A DNA stretch of 64,000 nt from positions 186,001 to 250,000 of the forward strand of contig NZ_CP019606.1 of NCBI RefSeq assembly GCF_001997345.1. The letters run 5' to 3'. Each line of letters opens with the position of its first letter. Position 1 is the first letter of the stretch. The DNA comes from Tessaracoccus aquimaris (GTDB lineage Bacteria > Actinomycetota > Actinomycetes > Propionibacteriales > Propionibacteriaceae). The position numbers and the translations under genes are program-made. The notes below the pieces were generated by a model. It was not told the DNA's origin. It was given only the letters and a program-made list of their open reading frames with translations, and did no database searches. This document shows, piece by piece, positions 8,362 to 16,544 of this stretch.

Positions 8362-8373
8362 CCGCAAATGCGG
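8362..8373. promoter_or_regulatory. 12-bp palindrome in the mogA / mop-mod promoter region
   Basis: CCGCAAATGCGG is a perfect palindrome 17 bases upstream of the HTH-Mop start. It lies just after a TTGGAT hexamer (8353-8358) and before TGATAG (8375-8380), which could be weak -35 and -10 elements, so a bound protein would block initiation. Autoregulation by the HTH-Mop protein is inference. Confidence 0.45.
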
Positions 8374-8389
8374 CTGATAGGGTCGCACT

Positions 8390-8785
8390 ATGACGCACAT
8401 TCGGATCTCTACCGCCGCCGACCTGCTCGGCGTGAGCGACGACACCGTCCGCCGATGGGTCGAGCTCGGGCGCCTCGCAGGCGGCACCGACGACTCAGGC
8501 AGGCAGGGTGTCGACGGCGCCGAACTCGCCGCGCTCGCGCAGGAGATCGCCGACGGCGACAAGCTCGGGGAGGGTGCCCGGTCGGCGCGCAACCACCTGA
8601 CGGGGCTCGTCACCCGGGTCGTCTCCGACAAGGTGATGAGCCAGGTCGAGTTGCAGTGCGGCCGGTTCCGGATCGTCTCCCTCATCTCGACCGAGGCCGT
8701 CGAGGAACTCGGGCTCGAGCCCGGCTCCGTCGCGACCGCCGTCATCAAGGCAACCAATGTCACCATCGAAAGGAACCGCGCATGA
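8390..8785 (+). CDS. HTH-Mop molybdate-binding regulator
   Basis: A 131-aa protein with an excisionase/MerR-like HTH (about residues 3-50: ISTAADLLGVSDDTVRRWVE and the Q..VDGAELAAL segment). It is joined to a single Mop/TOBE domain (about residues 65-130: NHLTGLVTRVVSDKVMSQVE and the end ATAVIKATNVTIER). Mop domains bind molybdate oligomers, so this is probably an intracellular molybdate store or sensor that regulates the mod genes. Its stop overlaps the modA start in ATGA (8782-8785), so it is translated with the transporter genes. A similar TOBE domain is at the end of ModC. Confidence 0.88.
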   Translation: MTHIRISTAADLLGVSDDTVRRWVELGRLAGGTDDSGRQGVDGAELAALAQEIADGDKLGEGARSARNHLTGLVTRVVSDKVMSQVELQCGRFRIVSLISTEAVEELGLEPGSVATAVIKATNVTIERNRA

Positions 8786-9570
8786 AGCGCCTCGCCATCC
8801 TCGCCGCAACCGTCCTCCTCGCCGCCTGCGGCCAGGCAGGCACCACGCCGACCACGGAGGCCTCGAAGGCGCCGAGCGCGGACCCGTCGCAGCCGGTCGC
8901 GAGCGCCCCGGTCGACGCGGGCAAGGTCATCGTGTTCGCCGCCGCGTCGCTGAACAAGGTGTTCCCGGAGATCTCGGGGGCCATGGACATCTCCTACTCA
9001 TTCGACGGCTCCTCGGGCCTGGTCGACCAGATCAAGGGCGGCGCCCCGGCCGACGTGTTCGCCTCCGCGGACAAGAAGAACATGGACAAGGCCGTCGAGG
9101 CGGGGCTGCTTGACGGCGAGCCGAAGCAGTTCGCCACCAACTACCTCGTCGTCGTGACCCCGGCGGGCAACCCGGCGGGCATCACCGGGTTCGACGCGTC
9201 GCTGGACGGCAAGAAGCTCGTCGTGTGCGCGGCGGAGGTGCCCTGCGGCGCGGCCACCGGTCGGCTCGCCGAGGCAGAGGGCCTGACCCTCAAGCCCGTC
9301 TCCGAGGAGTCGAGCGTCACCGACGTGCTCGGCAAGGTCACCTCGGGTGAGGCGGACGCGGGCCTCGTCTACGCAACCGACGCCAAGCAGGCGGGCGACA
9401 AGGTCGACACGATCGAGATCCCGGGCGCGAAGGCCGACCCGAACACCTACTGGATCGGGGTCGTCAAGGACGCTCCCAACGCCGATGGCGCGAAGGCCTT
9501 CGTTGACCTCATCACGGGTGCGGAGGGCCTGGAGAAGCTCGCGTCGTTCGGGTTCGGCGCGCCCAAGTGA
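8782..9570 (+). CDS. modA: Molybdate ABC transporter substrate-binding lipoprotein ModA
   Basis: A 262-aa extracytoplasmic molybdate-binding protein. The N-terminus MKRLAILAATVLLAACGQAG is a lipoprotein signal with lipobox LLAAC, so the mature protein is tethered by a lipidated Cys. A Thr/Pro/Ala-rich linker is followed by the ModA fold: VIVFAAASLNKVFPEI, YSFDGSSGLVDQI, GAPADVFASADKKNMDK and later VCAAEVPCGAATGRLAEAEG and GEADAGLVYATDA. It overlaps the HTH-Mop stop (ATGA) upstream and the modB start (GTGA at 9567) downstream, which shows tight translational coupling. Confidence 0.95.
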   Translation: MKRLAILAATVLLAACGQAGTTPTTEASKAPSADPSQPVASAPVDAGKVIVFAAASLNKVFPEISGAMDISYSFDGSSGLVDQIKGGAPADVFASADKKNMDKAVEAGLLDGEPKQFATNYLVVVTPAGNPAGITGFDASLDGKKLVVCAAEVPCGAATGRLAEAEGLTLKPVSEESSVTDVLGKVTSGEADAGLVYATDAKQAGDKVDTIEIPGAKADPNTYWIGVVKDAPNADGAKAFVDLITGAEGLEKLASFGFGAPK

Positions 9571-11392
9571 CCTACCCCCGGTGGGCGCTCGCCCCGACCG
9601 TCATCGCGCTCGGGCTGCTCGGCCTGCCCCTGATCGGGCTGCTCTGGCGCGCCAACTGGGCGCAGTTGCCGGGGCTGCTTGTGAGCGAGCGTTCGCTGGA
9701 TGCCCTGCGGCTGAGCCTCGTCACCTGCGCCGTCTCGACGCTCCTGGTGCTGATCCTCGGGGTGCCGACGGCCCTGGTGCTGGCCCGCACCCGTGGTCGA
9801 TGGGCCACGGTGGCGCGCACCGTCGTCACGGTCCCGATGGTGCTGCCGCCGGTGGTGGCGGGCCTTGCGCTCCTGACGACCCTCGGTCGGCGCGGCATCA
9901 TCGGGGCGCCGCTCTCGGCGCTCGGCATCGAGATCGGCTTCACCACCGTCGCGGTCGTGATCGCCCAGACGTTCGTGTCGCTGCCGTTCCTGGTCATCTC
10001 GCTCGAGGGGGCGCTGCGCGCGGCCGGGTCGGACTTCGAGCAGGCCGCCGCGTACCTCGGATCGTCCCCGACCCGCACGTTCTGGCGGGTCACCGTCCCG
10101 ATGGCGGCGCCTGCGCTGGCCTCCGGGACGGCGCTCGCGTTCGCCAGGGCGCTCGGCGAGTTCGGTGCGACCCTCACCTTCGCGGGCTCCCTGCAAGGGG
10201 TCACCCGCACGCTGCCGCTGGAGATCTACCTGCTGCGGGAGTCCGACACCGACCTCGCCCTCGCGCTCGCCGTCGTGCTGCTCGCGGTCGCGGCGCTGGT
10301 GGTCGGCGTCGCGACCCATCTTCGAGCTTGGGGAGCCATGCCTGACGCAGTGCGGATCGACGCGAGGGTCCGGGCGCGTGACGTCGACGCTCAACTCGCC
10401 CTCGGCCCGGGGCGGCTCCTCGCCGTGATCGGCCCGAACGGGGCGGGGAAGTCGACCTGCATCCAACTGCTCGCGGGCGCGCTCGGCCCAGACGACGGGT
10501 TCGTCGAACTGGGTGGGGTGGTCGTGGCGGACGCGCGGGGCGTGGTTCCCGCGCACCGGCGCCGCGTCGGCTACCTCGAACAGCGCCCCCTGCTCTTCCC
10601 GCACCTGAGCGTCGCAGACAACGTCGCCTTCGGGCCGAGGTCGCGCGGCGTGGCGAAGGCCGCTGCGCTGCGCAGGGCGGAGGAGGAACTGGAGGCCGTG
10701 GGCCTCACCGGGTTCGGCGGGCGCCGCCCCGCGAACTCTCCGGTGGGCAGGCGCAGCGGGTCGCGATCGCCCGGGCGCTGGCCATCGATCCGGACGTGGT
10801 CCTGCTCGACGAGCCGTTCGCGGCCCTGGACGCCACCGCGACCCCGGAACTGCGTCGGCTGCTGCGGGCAAGGCTGCTCGGCATCACGACGGTGCTGGTC
10901 ACGCACGACCCGCTCGACGTGCTGGCTCTCGCCGACCAGGTCGCCTACCTCGACTCGGGACGCGTCGTCGTGCAGGCCGACGTCGATGCCGTCTTCCAGA
11001 ACCCGGCCAGCCGCTTCCTCGCCGACTTCGTCGGACTCAACCTGCTGCACGGCCGGGTCGACGACGACGCCGTCCGCCTCGACGACGGGTCGGCCGTGGC
11101 GGGAATCGCCGAGTCCGCGCTGTCGACGGGGGAGGCGCGCGCGGTGTTCCCGCCAGCAGCGGTGAGCATCTTCCGGTCCGCGCCGCACGGCAGTCCGCGC
11201 AACGAACTACCTGCCGTCGTGACCGGCGTCGAGGACAGGGGCCTCGTGCAGCGGGTCAGCCTCGAGGTGGCAGGGCAACGAATCCAGGCCGACGTCACCC
11301 CGTCCGCGATGCGGGAGTTGGGCATCGCCCCTGGCGACCGGATCGTCGCCGTCGTGAAGGCGACCCAGGTGGCGCTCCACCCGGTGGCCTGA
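9567..11392 (+). CDS. modBC: Molybdate ABC transporter ModB-ModC fusion, frameshifted
   Basis: The permease ModB (from the GTG at 9567, about 255 residues, five or so membrane spans, EAA loop [19 protein letters not shown]) runs without a stop into the ATPase ModC (about 10338 on). ModC has Walker [11 protein letters not shown] and Q-loop [10 protein letters not shown]. The frame then breaks at the CCCC run 10727-10730. One extra C restores [19 protein letters not shown], Walker [14 protein letters not shown], the H-loop VLVTHDP and a C-terminal TOBE domain ending [15 protein letters not shown] therefore read one fused membrane/ATPase polypeptide of about 608 aa whose break is probably a base-calling loss. 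If the break is real, molybdate uptake would be dead. The fused layout is unusual, since modB and modC are normally separate genes. Confidence 0.82.
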
Positions 11393-11424
11393 TGCTGGTG
11401 GCCTGATGCTGGTGGCCTGATGCT
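11383..11424 (+). repeat. Three tandem copies of a 14-bp unit over the modBC stop
   Basis: GGTGGCCTGATGCT is repeated exactly three times (11383, 11397, 11411). The first copy contains the stop codon of modBC. It looks like slippage duplication at the gene end. Confidence 0.85.
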
Positions 11425-11544
11425 GACGGTCGGGTTATGAGGGCTCGACCGGCACGATCCGTCCAGACGCTCGTCGCCTGGGACCGCGTTGCGGCTGCGT
11501 CCTAGACTCGAGCCGACACCGATTCAATCTTCAAGGAGTTCCCC

Positions 11545-11946
11545 ATGTTCTCGTTCCTCGCCCGCTCAGCGATCAGCTCGATCTTCGTCTTCGGCGGGCA
11601 GGCGGCGATGCGTGAGCCGGGCGGTCGGACCGCGATGGTCGAGAAGACGGGTCGCGCCGTCGGCGTCGAGTTGGACGAGAACGAGGCGGCCACGCTCGTG
11701 AAGCTGAACGGCGCCGTGATGGCGGGAGCCGGTGCGACCTTCGCGCTCGGCATCCTGCCGCGCGTGTCGGCGGCCGCGCTGATCGGCTCGCTGGTGCCCA
11801 CCACGCTCGCGGGGCACGCGTTCTGGGAGGAGAAGGATCCGGCCGCGCGCAAGGGTCAGCTCACCCAGTTCCTCAAGAACGCCGCGATCGTCGGGGGCCT
11901 CGCGCTGGTGCTGTTCGGCGGCGGGAAGCGCGACTCCGCCGCCTGA
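11545..11946 (+). CDS. DoxX-like membrane protein
   Basis: A 133-aa inner-membrane protein with about three to four hydrophobic segments (FLARSAISSIFVFGGQAAM; GAVMAGAGATFALGIL; VSAAALIGSLVPTTLAGHAF; NAAIVGGLALVLFGG). The spacing and the FLKNAAIVGGLAL end resemble the DoxX/DoxD family, whose members are linked to redox or thiol stress but are poorly defined. AAGGAG seven bases upstream supports the start at 11545. It is a single gene between modBC and the exporter operon on the other strand. Confidence 0.75.
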   Translation: MFSFLARSAISSIFVFGGQAAMREPGGRTAMVEKTGRAVGVELDENEAATLVKLNGAVMAGAGATFALGILPRVSAAALIGSLVPTTLAGHAFWEEKDPAARKGQLTQFLKNAAIVGGLALVLFGGGKRDSAA

Positions 11947-12088
11947 GCGACGCTGCCGGCGTCGAGCAGTATCGGTGGCTCGGTGCGCGACACGCCGCGT
12001 TTTCGTGGCGCCAGCACCAACGAGGAGTGAATGCTGCTCAACGCCCGACGCGCACCGACAGACCCAGCGCCGGGCGCTAGAGGTTTCG

Positions 12089-12193
12089 ACCGATGAGGCG
12101 ACGCTGCGCGCCGCCTCATGGCTCAACCAGCGGGGGCAAGGAGTTTGAACCGATGAGGCGACGCTGCGCGCCGTCTCATGGCTCAACCAGCGG
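12089..12193. repeat. 45-bp direct repeat, 60-bp period, at the end of the exporter operon
   Basis: Two near-identical 45-base units (12089-12133 and 12149-12193) that start ACCGATGAGGCGACGC and end CTCAACCAGCGG. Each contains an ATGAGGCG...CGCCTCAT hairpin (the second copy with one change). The second unit overlaps the last 11 bases of the ATPase gene, including its stop, so the first looks like a duplicated gene end. The paired hairpins may act as terminators for the operon on the minus strand. Confidence 0.75.
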
Positions 12194-12880
12194 ATCCCAG
12201 TACCTCGACGGCGCCGTCGATCAGGTGGACGGTGCGATCGGCGCGGGCCATCAGCAGCGGGTCGTGGGTCGAGATGACCGAGGCGAGGCCGCGCTCGTGG
12301 GTGAGTTCGACGATCAGGTCCATGATGGTTGCGGCGGTGTCCGAGTCGAGTTGGCCGGTCGGCTCGTCGGCGATCAGGATGTCCGGCTCCGCCACCAGCG
12401 CGCGGGCCACGCCGACCCGCTGCTGCTGACCGCCGGAAAGCTCGTGCGGGCGCTGGCGCGCGTGCTGCGCGAGGCCGACGCGGTCAAGGATCGTCGCGAC
12501 CCGCTCCGCCCGCTCCGCCGGATCGACGTTGGCCAACCGCAGGGGGACCTCCACGTTCTCCGCGGCCGACAGTACGGGGATCAGGCCGAAGGTCTGGAAC
12601 ACGTAGCCGATCCGGCTGCGGCGGGCGGCGAGCACCTCAGTCTCGCTCATCGCGGACAGCACGTCGGCGCCGTCGAGAACCACCTCGCCCGAGGTCGGCC
12701 GGTCAAGGCCGCCGAGCAGGTTCAGCAGCGTCGTCTTACCGGAGCCGGACGGCCCGGTGACCGCGGTCAGTTGCCCTCCGAGCACCTCGATGTCGACGCC
12801 GACGAGCGCGTGCACCTCCGCCTGCCCCGCCCGAAGGTGCGGCGCAGGTCGCGGCCAGCGAGCCTTGGTGGCTGGGTCAT
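12183..12880 (-). CDS. ABC transporter ATP-binding protein (MacB/LolD type), frameshifted
   Basis: Last gene of the four-gene exporter operon. The ATG at 12880 overlaps the stop of the upstream ATPase (ATGA). The frame from this start gives MTQPPRLAGRDLRRTF, then breaks at the C run 12825-12828. One extra base restores GRGQAEVHALVGVDIEVL. After the break all ABC motifs are present: Walker A GPSGSGKT, Q-loop YVFQTFGLIPV, signature LSGGQQQRVGVARAL, Walker B ILIADEPTGQLD and the H-loop STHDPLL. The QTFGL and LD.D patterns are typical of ATPases that pair with FtsX-like permeases. About 233 aa when restored. The break is most likely a sequencing undercall. Confidence 0.85.
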
Positions 12881-13902
12881 GACGGGTCCTCCTGGTCGTC
12901 GGCCGCCGAGGCGGCGCGGCTGGGGGTCGACGCGGTGACGGGCGCCTCGTCGTCCTCGTCGTCTGGCGCGGCGTGCCTGCTGCCGGCGGTCGCCTCGAAG
13001 TCGGCGCCCGGCCAGATCCCGACATGGTCGGGTTCCAGTTCGAGCCGGACCCGCTCGTGCAGGCCGAGCGAGCGGACGTGCCCGGCGGGCAACTGGATGC
13101 GCCCGTTGCGGTCGATGACGGTGTATTCGTCGGCGACCTCCCGCGTGCCGTCGGCGTCGGAGACCGTGCGGCGCAGCACCTCGGTGGAGGTGCGACCGTC
13201 GCGGATCTGGATGGTGCGCGCCACATGGTCGCTGACCATCGGGTCGTGCGTCACGATCAGCACAGTGGTGCCCAACTGCTCGGCGGCGTCGCGCATCGCG
13301 TCGAGCACCTGAGCCGAGTTGACCTCGTCCAGTTCGCCGGTCGGCTCGTCGGCGAGCAGGACGGCAGGCGCGTTCGCGAGGGCTGTGGCGATCGCGACCC
13401 GCTGCTGCTGACCGCCCGACATCTCCGCTGGCCTGCGCTCCGCCAGGTCGGCGACCCCGAGCAGCCCGAGCAACTCCAGCGCCCGCTCGCGCCGCTCGCC
13501 GCGGTTGCTGATCACCATCGGCATCGCGACATTCTCCGCCGCTGACAGGAAGGGGAGCAGGTTGCGCGAGGTCTGCTGGAACACGAACCCGACGGCGCTG
13601 CGCCGGAACTCCGTGCGCTGCCTGGGCGTCATGCCGGACAGGTCCTCGCCCGCCACGCGCGCCTTACCGCCGGTGGGCTTGTCGAGGCCGGAGAGGATGT
13701 TCAGCAGCGTCGACTTGCCGGACCCGGAGGCGCCGACGATGGCGACCACCTCGCCCGGCTCGACCGTCAGGCTCAACCCCTGAAGGGCCTGCACCTCGAT
13801 CCCCTCGGTGGTGTGGATGCGGACCAGGTCCTCGCACCAGATGTCGGGGCCCCCATGGGAGCGGTGCGCCCCCTGGATGCCGCGACGTGCAGCGTCAGTC
13901 AT
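12877..13902 (-). CDS. ABC ATPase with C-terminal AbrB-like domain
   Basis: A 341-aa ATPase of the MacB/LolD type. Walker A GASGSGKS is at residues 57-64, followed by FVFQQTSRNLLPFL, signature MSGGQQQRVAIATAL, Walker B VLLADEPTGELD and VTHDPMV. After the ATPase core (about residue 245) a tail of about 95 residues reads YTVIDRNGRIQLPAGHVRSL then GLHERVRLELEPDHVGIWP. This matches the swapped-hairpin AbrB/SpoVT pattern (D.kGRI.lP...R..lgl...d.v). The last 45 residues are acidic and Ser/Ala-rich. Start at 13902 has GGGAGG five bases upstream. It overlaps both neighbours by ATGA. A DNA-binding or oligomerising role for the tail is inference. Confidence 0.88.
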   Translation of the reverse strand: MTDAARRGIQGAHRSHGGPDIWCEDLVRIHTTEGIEVQALQGLSLTVEPGEVVAIVGASGSGKSTLLNILSGLDKPTGGKARVAGEDLSGMTPRQRTEFRRSAVGFVFQQTSRNLLPFLSAAENVAMPMVISNRGERRERALELLGLLGVADLAERRPAEMSGGQQQRVAIATALANAPAVLLADEPTGELDEVNSAQVLDAMRDAAEQLGTTVLIVTHDPMVSDHVARTIQIRDGRTSTEVLRRTVSDADGTREVADEYTVIDRNGRIQLPAGHVRSLGLHERVRLELEPDHVGIWPGADFEATAGSRHAAPDDEDDEAPVTASTPSRAASAADDQEDPS

Positions 13903-16544
13903 CGTTCCTCCCCGAGGCGAAGTTCGTGGGCAATGTTGGTGCGACCGGCCAGCCAGGCGCTGAACCCGACCGCGAGGGTGGTGGCCGCAAGCAGCGCGAG
14001 GCACACCCCGCCGACCCAGCGCGGGTCGAGGTACAGGGAGGGCGTGAACGCGCCGCCGGTGAGGGCCTTGAAGTCGACGGTGGCAAGCATCAGCGCCGCG
14101 ATGCCGATCCCGACGAGCGCGCCGAGGATCAGCGCCACCAGCACGACCGGGCCGAGTTCCCAGGCGGTCAGGGCACGCAACTGTCCTGGCCTGAGACCGA
14201 GGGTGCGCAGCACCGCGGCGGCGCTTCGCCGGTCGTTGGCCGTCATGATCTGTGCCGTGAAGATGGCAAGCACCATCAGGACGCCGGTGATCAGCGTCAG
14301 CAGGATGAAGATTCTCGACAGCCCGTCGACCGTTGGCGAGCCGCGCAGCGCCTGCAGTTGGGTCTCGGTGGTCGTCACGTGGGCGAGCGGGATCAGTTCC
14401 TTGACGGCGGCCGTCACGGCCTCAAGGTCGGCGCCGGGCGCCGCGGAGATGATGGCGGTCTTGGCGCTCGACAGGTTCTTGTCTGGCCAGTTGTCGGTGG
14501 AGACGAGCACCCACGCATCGGCCGAGGTCACGCCGGGCAGCAGTTCGAGGTGACCCACGACGGCGACGTCGCCGAGGCCCTGCAGCGTGCCCTTCCCTCC
14601 GCCGGGGATCAGCGAGCCTCCCACCACCACCGGCACCGGGGAACCCTTCTCGAACACCGCGGACGGCAGCGGCGACCCGTCCCGGCTGGCGAGGTAGGTC
14701 TCGGCCAGGTTGGCGTCGGAAAGCCAGACCCGCGCCCGGACCTCCTTGTCGCCGATCCGTAGCGCCGAGTTGTCCGAACCCAGTCGCACCAGCGCGACCG
14801 CGTCGACGCCGTCGATGGCGCGCAACTGCTCGGCCGTCTCCTCCGTCATCCGAGGGCCGCTGACGTGCACCGAGGAGCCGTTGTCGTTCCACACCGCCCG
14901 CTCGGTGCCCGCGGCGATGGTGCCGAGCAGCGAGGCGGCGGTCACGGCGATGGTGGTGCCGAGCACGATGGTGACGACCGGGGCGACGCCGCCCGCGGGT
15001 TCACGCAGGGCGCGCGCCGAGCCCATGAAGCCCGTGAAGCCCCGTCCGCGCTTGAAGGCGTGCACCAGCAGTCGCAGCGGGACCGGGTAGACGCGCAGCA
15101 CCAGCAGGCAGGCAAGCAGCGTCAACAGGACAGGGGCGGCGGCGCCGAGCAGGTCGGTGCCGAGGCCCTGGGCGCCCCTGGTGGTGAGCAGTCGCCACGT
15201 CGCACCGCCCGCGGCGAGGGCGATCAGGATCTCGGCGACCATCCGCCACCTGCTGCTGCTTGAGGCGACCTCGCGGCGGCCAAGGTGCGACGTGTCCCGC
15301 GCCACCCAGGCCAGCGCCGCGGCGGGCACCAGGCCGATGGTGAGCGTGAGCGGCCACGACCACCAGTGGGTGGGCGAGTCGACCAGTGCCTGTCCCACGA
15401 GTTGGCCGAGCACTGCGGCAGGCACGCCCGCGACGGCGCCCTCGATCGCGACGAGGCCGCGCAACTGCGCGGGCGACATGCCGCGCGCAGACAGCAGCGT
15501 GATGGCGGTCTTCCTGCGGTACAGGACCAGTTGGGCGCAGAGCGTGACCAGCGCGATGCCCACCCCGATCGGGCCGATCGCGCTGACGGCGATCAGCGTG
15601 TGCGTGGTGCGTTGCTGGGCCAGTTGCCGCTCCAGGAGGGAGTTGAGCTCCGAGTGGAACGCCATCGGGTTGTTGTCGGCCCCGACGGGTTCGTCGCCGG
15701 CGGGGGCCGGCACTGGCGACCAACGCTTGGCGAGCATGCCCGTCAGCTGGGCGCTGAGTTCGGCGATGTCGGTGCCCCGCGCGGCGACGGCGTCGGCGTT
15801 CAGCCCGAAGTACACGTCGTAGCGGAACGGGTCCTGCAGCCGCATCGACGGGTCGCCGGCCGCGATGGCCGGGGCCATGAACAGCCCTCCGACCAGCTTC
15901 GTGCCGAGGGCCGGTTCGACCTCCTCGCCGATGCTCACCCCGTACGGGTTGTGGCCCCAGCGGGTGTCGTCGGGATCATTGGCGGTGAAGATGCCGGTGA
16001 TCTGCAGGTTCGGGGTGGGCCGGTCGCCGACCTTGAGATCGGCCTTCTCGGCGAAGGTCGTCAACATCGCGACCTGGAACGGGGCCGAGTCGCTGCCGAT
16101 CTCCGGCCACGCGCCCTCCACCAGCGTCGCCCTGTCGGGCAGGTCGGGGTCGATCAGCAGGTTGGCCTCGACGCGGTAGTAGCCGGTCTCCGTCGGCGGG
16201 ATCCATTCCGTGCGCACCGGTTGGACGCCCAGGAACTGCCCGGGCCTCAGCAGGGAGCGCAGCGGTTCCGGCTGGGCGAGCCGGGTCGTCTCCGCCGCCT
16301 CCCGCGGACCCTGCCACGGGTCTCCATCGGCGAGGTGGCCGATCGAGTAGGTCGTCCAAGTGCCCGAGACGTCGCCTTTCACCGCCGACACGTCGCGCAG
16401 GCTGCTGGCCAGTTGCCGGTCGTCGAGTTGGGTGCTCATCCGGGGAATGATCGTGGCGATCAGCGACAGCACGGCGACGGTGAACGCAAGCAGGATCGTC
16501 GGCCACGGGCTAGCGCGGAACTGGCGCACCAGGAGGGCGATCAT
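13899..16544 (-). CDS. FtsX-like ABC permease (exporter), 881 aa
   Basis: A large inner-membrane permease of the FtsX/MacB superfamily. It opens with a short cytoplasmic start and a first membrane span (WPTILLAFTVAVLSLIATII). A long extracytoplasmic region of about 300 residues follows, then a block of spans (LIAVSAIGPIGVGIALVTLC; GLVAIEGAVAGVPAAVLGQL), more spans near residue 570, a second extracellular portion and a C-terminal FtsX domain (IFILLTLITGVLMVLAIFTA to LALLAATTLAVGFSAWL). Two FtsX modules in one chain are typical of exporters of lipoproteins or peptides. Start at 16544 has GGAGG four bases upstream and overlaps the previous gene's stop (ATGA). Confidence 0.88.
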   Translation of the reverse strand: MIALLVRQFRASPWPTILLAFTVAVLSLIATIIPRMSTQLDDRQLASSLRDVSAVKGDVSGTWTTYSIGHLADGDPWQGPREAAETTRLAQPEPLRSLLRPGQFLGVQPVRTEWIPPTETGYYRVEANLLIDPDLPDRATLVEGAWPEIGSDSAPFQVAMLTTFAEKADLKVGDRPTPNLQITGIFTANDPDDTRWGHNPYGVSIGEEVEPALGTKLVGGLFMAPAIAAGDPSMRLQDPFRYDVYFGLNADAVAARGTDIAELSAQLTGMLAKRWSPVPAPAGDEPVGADNNPMAFHSELNSLLERQLAQQRTTHTLIAVSAIGPIGVGIALVTLCAQLVLYRRKTAITLLSARGMSPAQLRGLVAIEGAVAGVPAAVLGQLVGQALVDSPTHWWSWPLTLTIGLVPAAALAWVARDTSHLGRREVASSSSRWRMVAEILIALAAGGATWRLLTTRGAQGLGTDLLGAAAPVLLTLLACLLVLRVYPVPLRLLVHAFKRGRGFTGFMGSARALREPAGGVAPVVTIVLGTTIAVTAASLLGTIAAGTERAVWNDNGSSVHVSGPRMTEETAEQLRAIDGVDAVALVRLGSDNSALRIGDKEVRARVWLSDANLAETYLASRDGSPLPSAVFEKGSPVPVVVGGSLIPGGGKGTLQGLGDVAVVGHLELLPGVTSADAWVLVSTDNWPDKNLSSAKTAIISAAPGADLEAVTAAVKELIPLAHVTTTETQLQALRGSPTVDGLSRIFILLTLITGVLMVLAIFTAQIMTANDRRSAAAVLRTLGLRPGQLRALTAWELGPVVLVALILGALVGIGIAALMLATVDFKALTGGAFTPSLYLDPRWVGGVCLALLAATTLAVGFSAWLAGRTNIAHELRLGEER

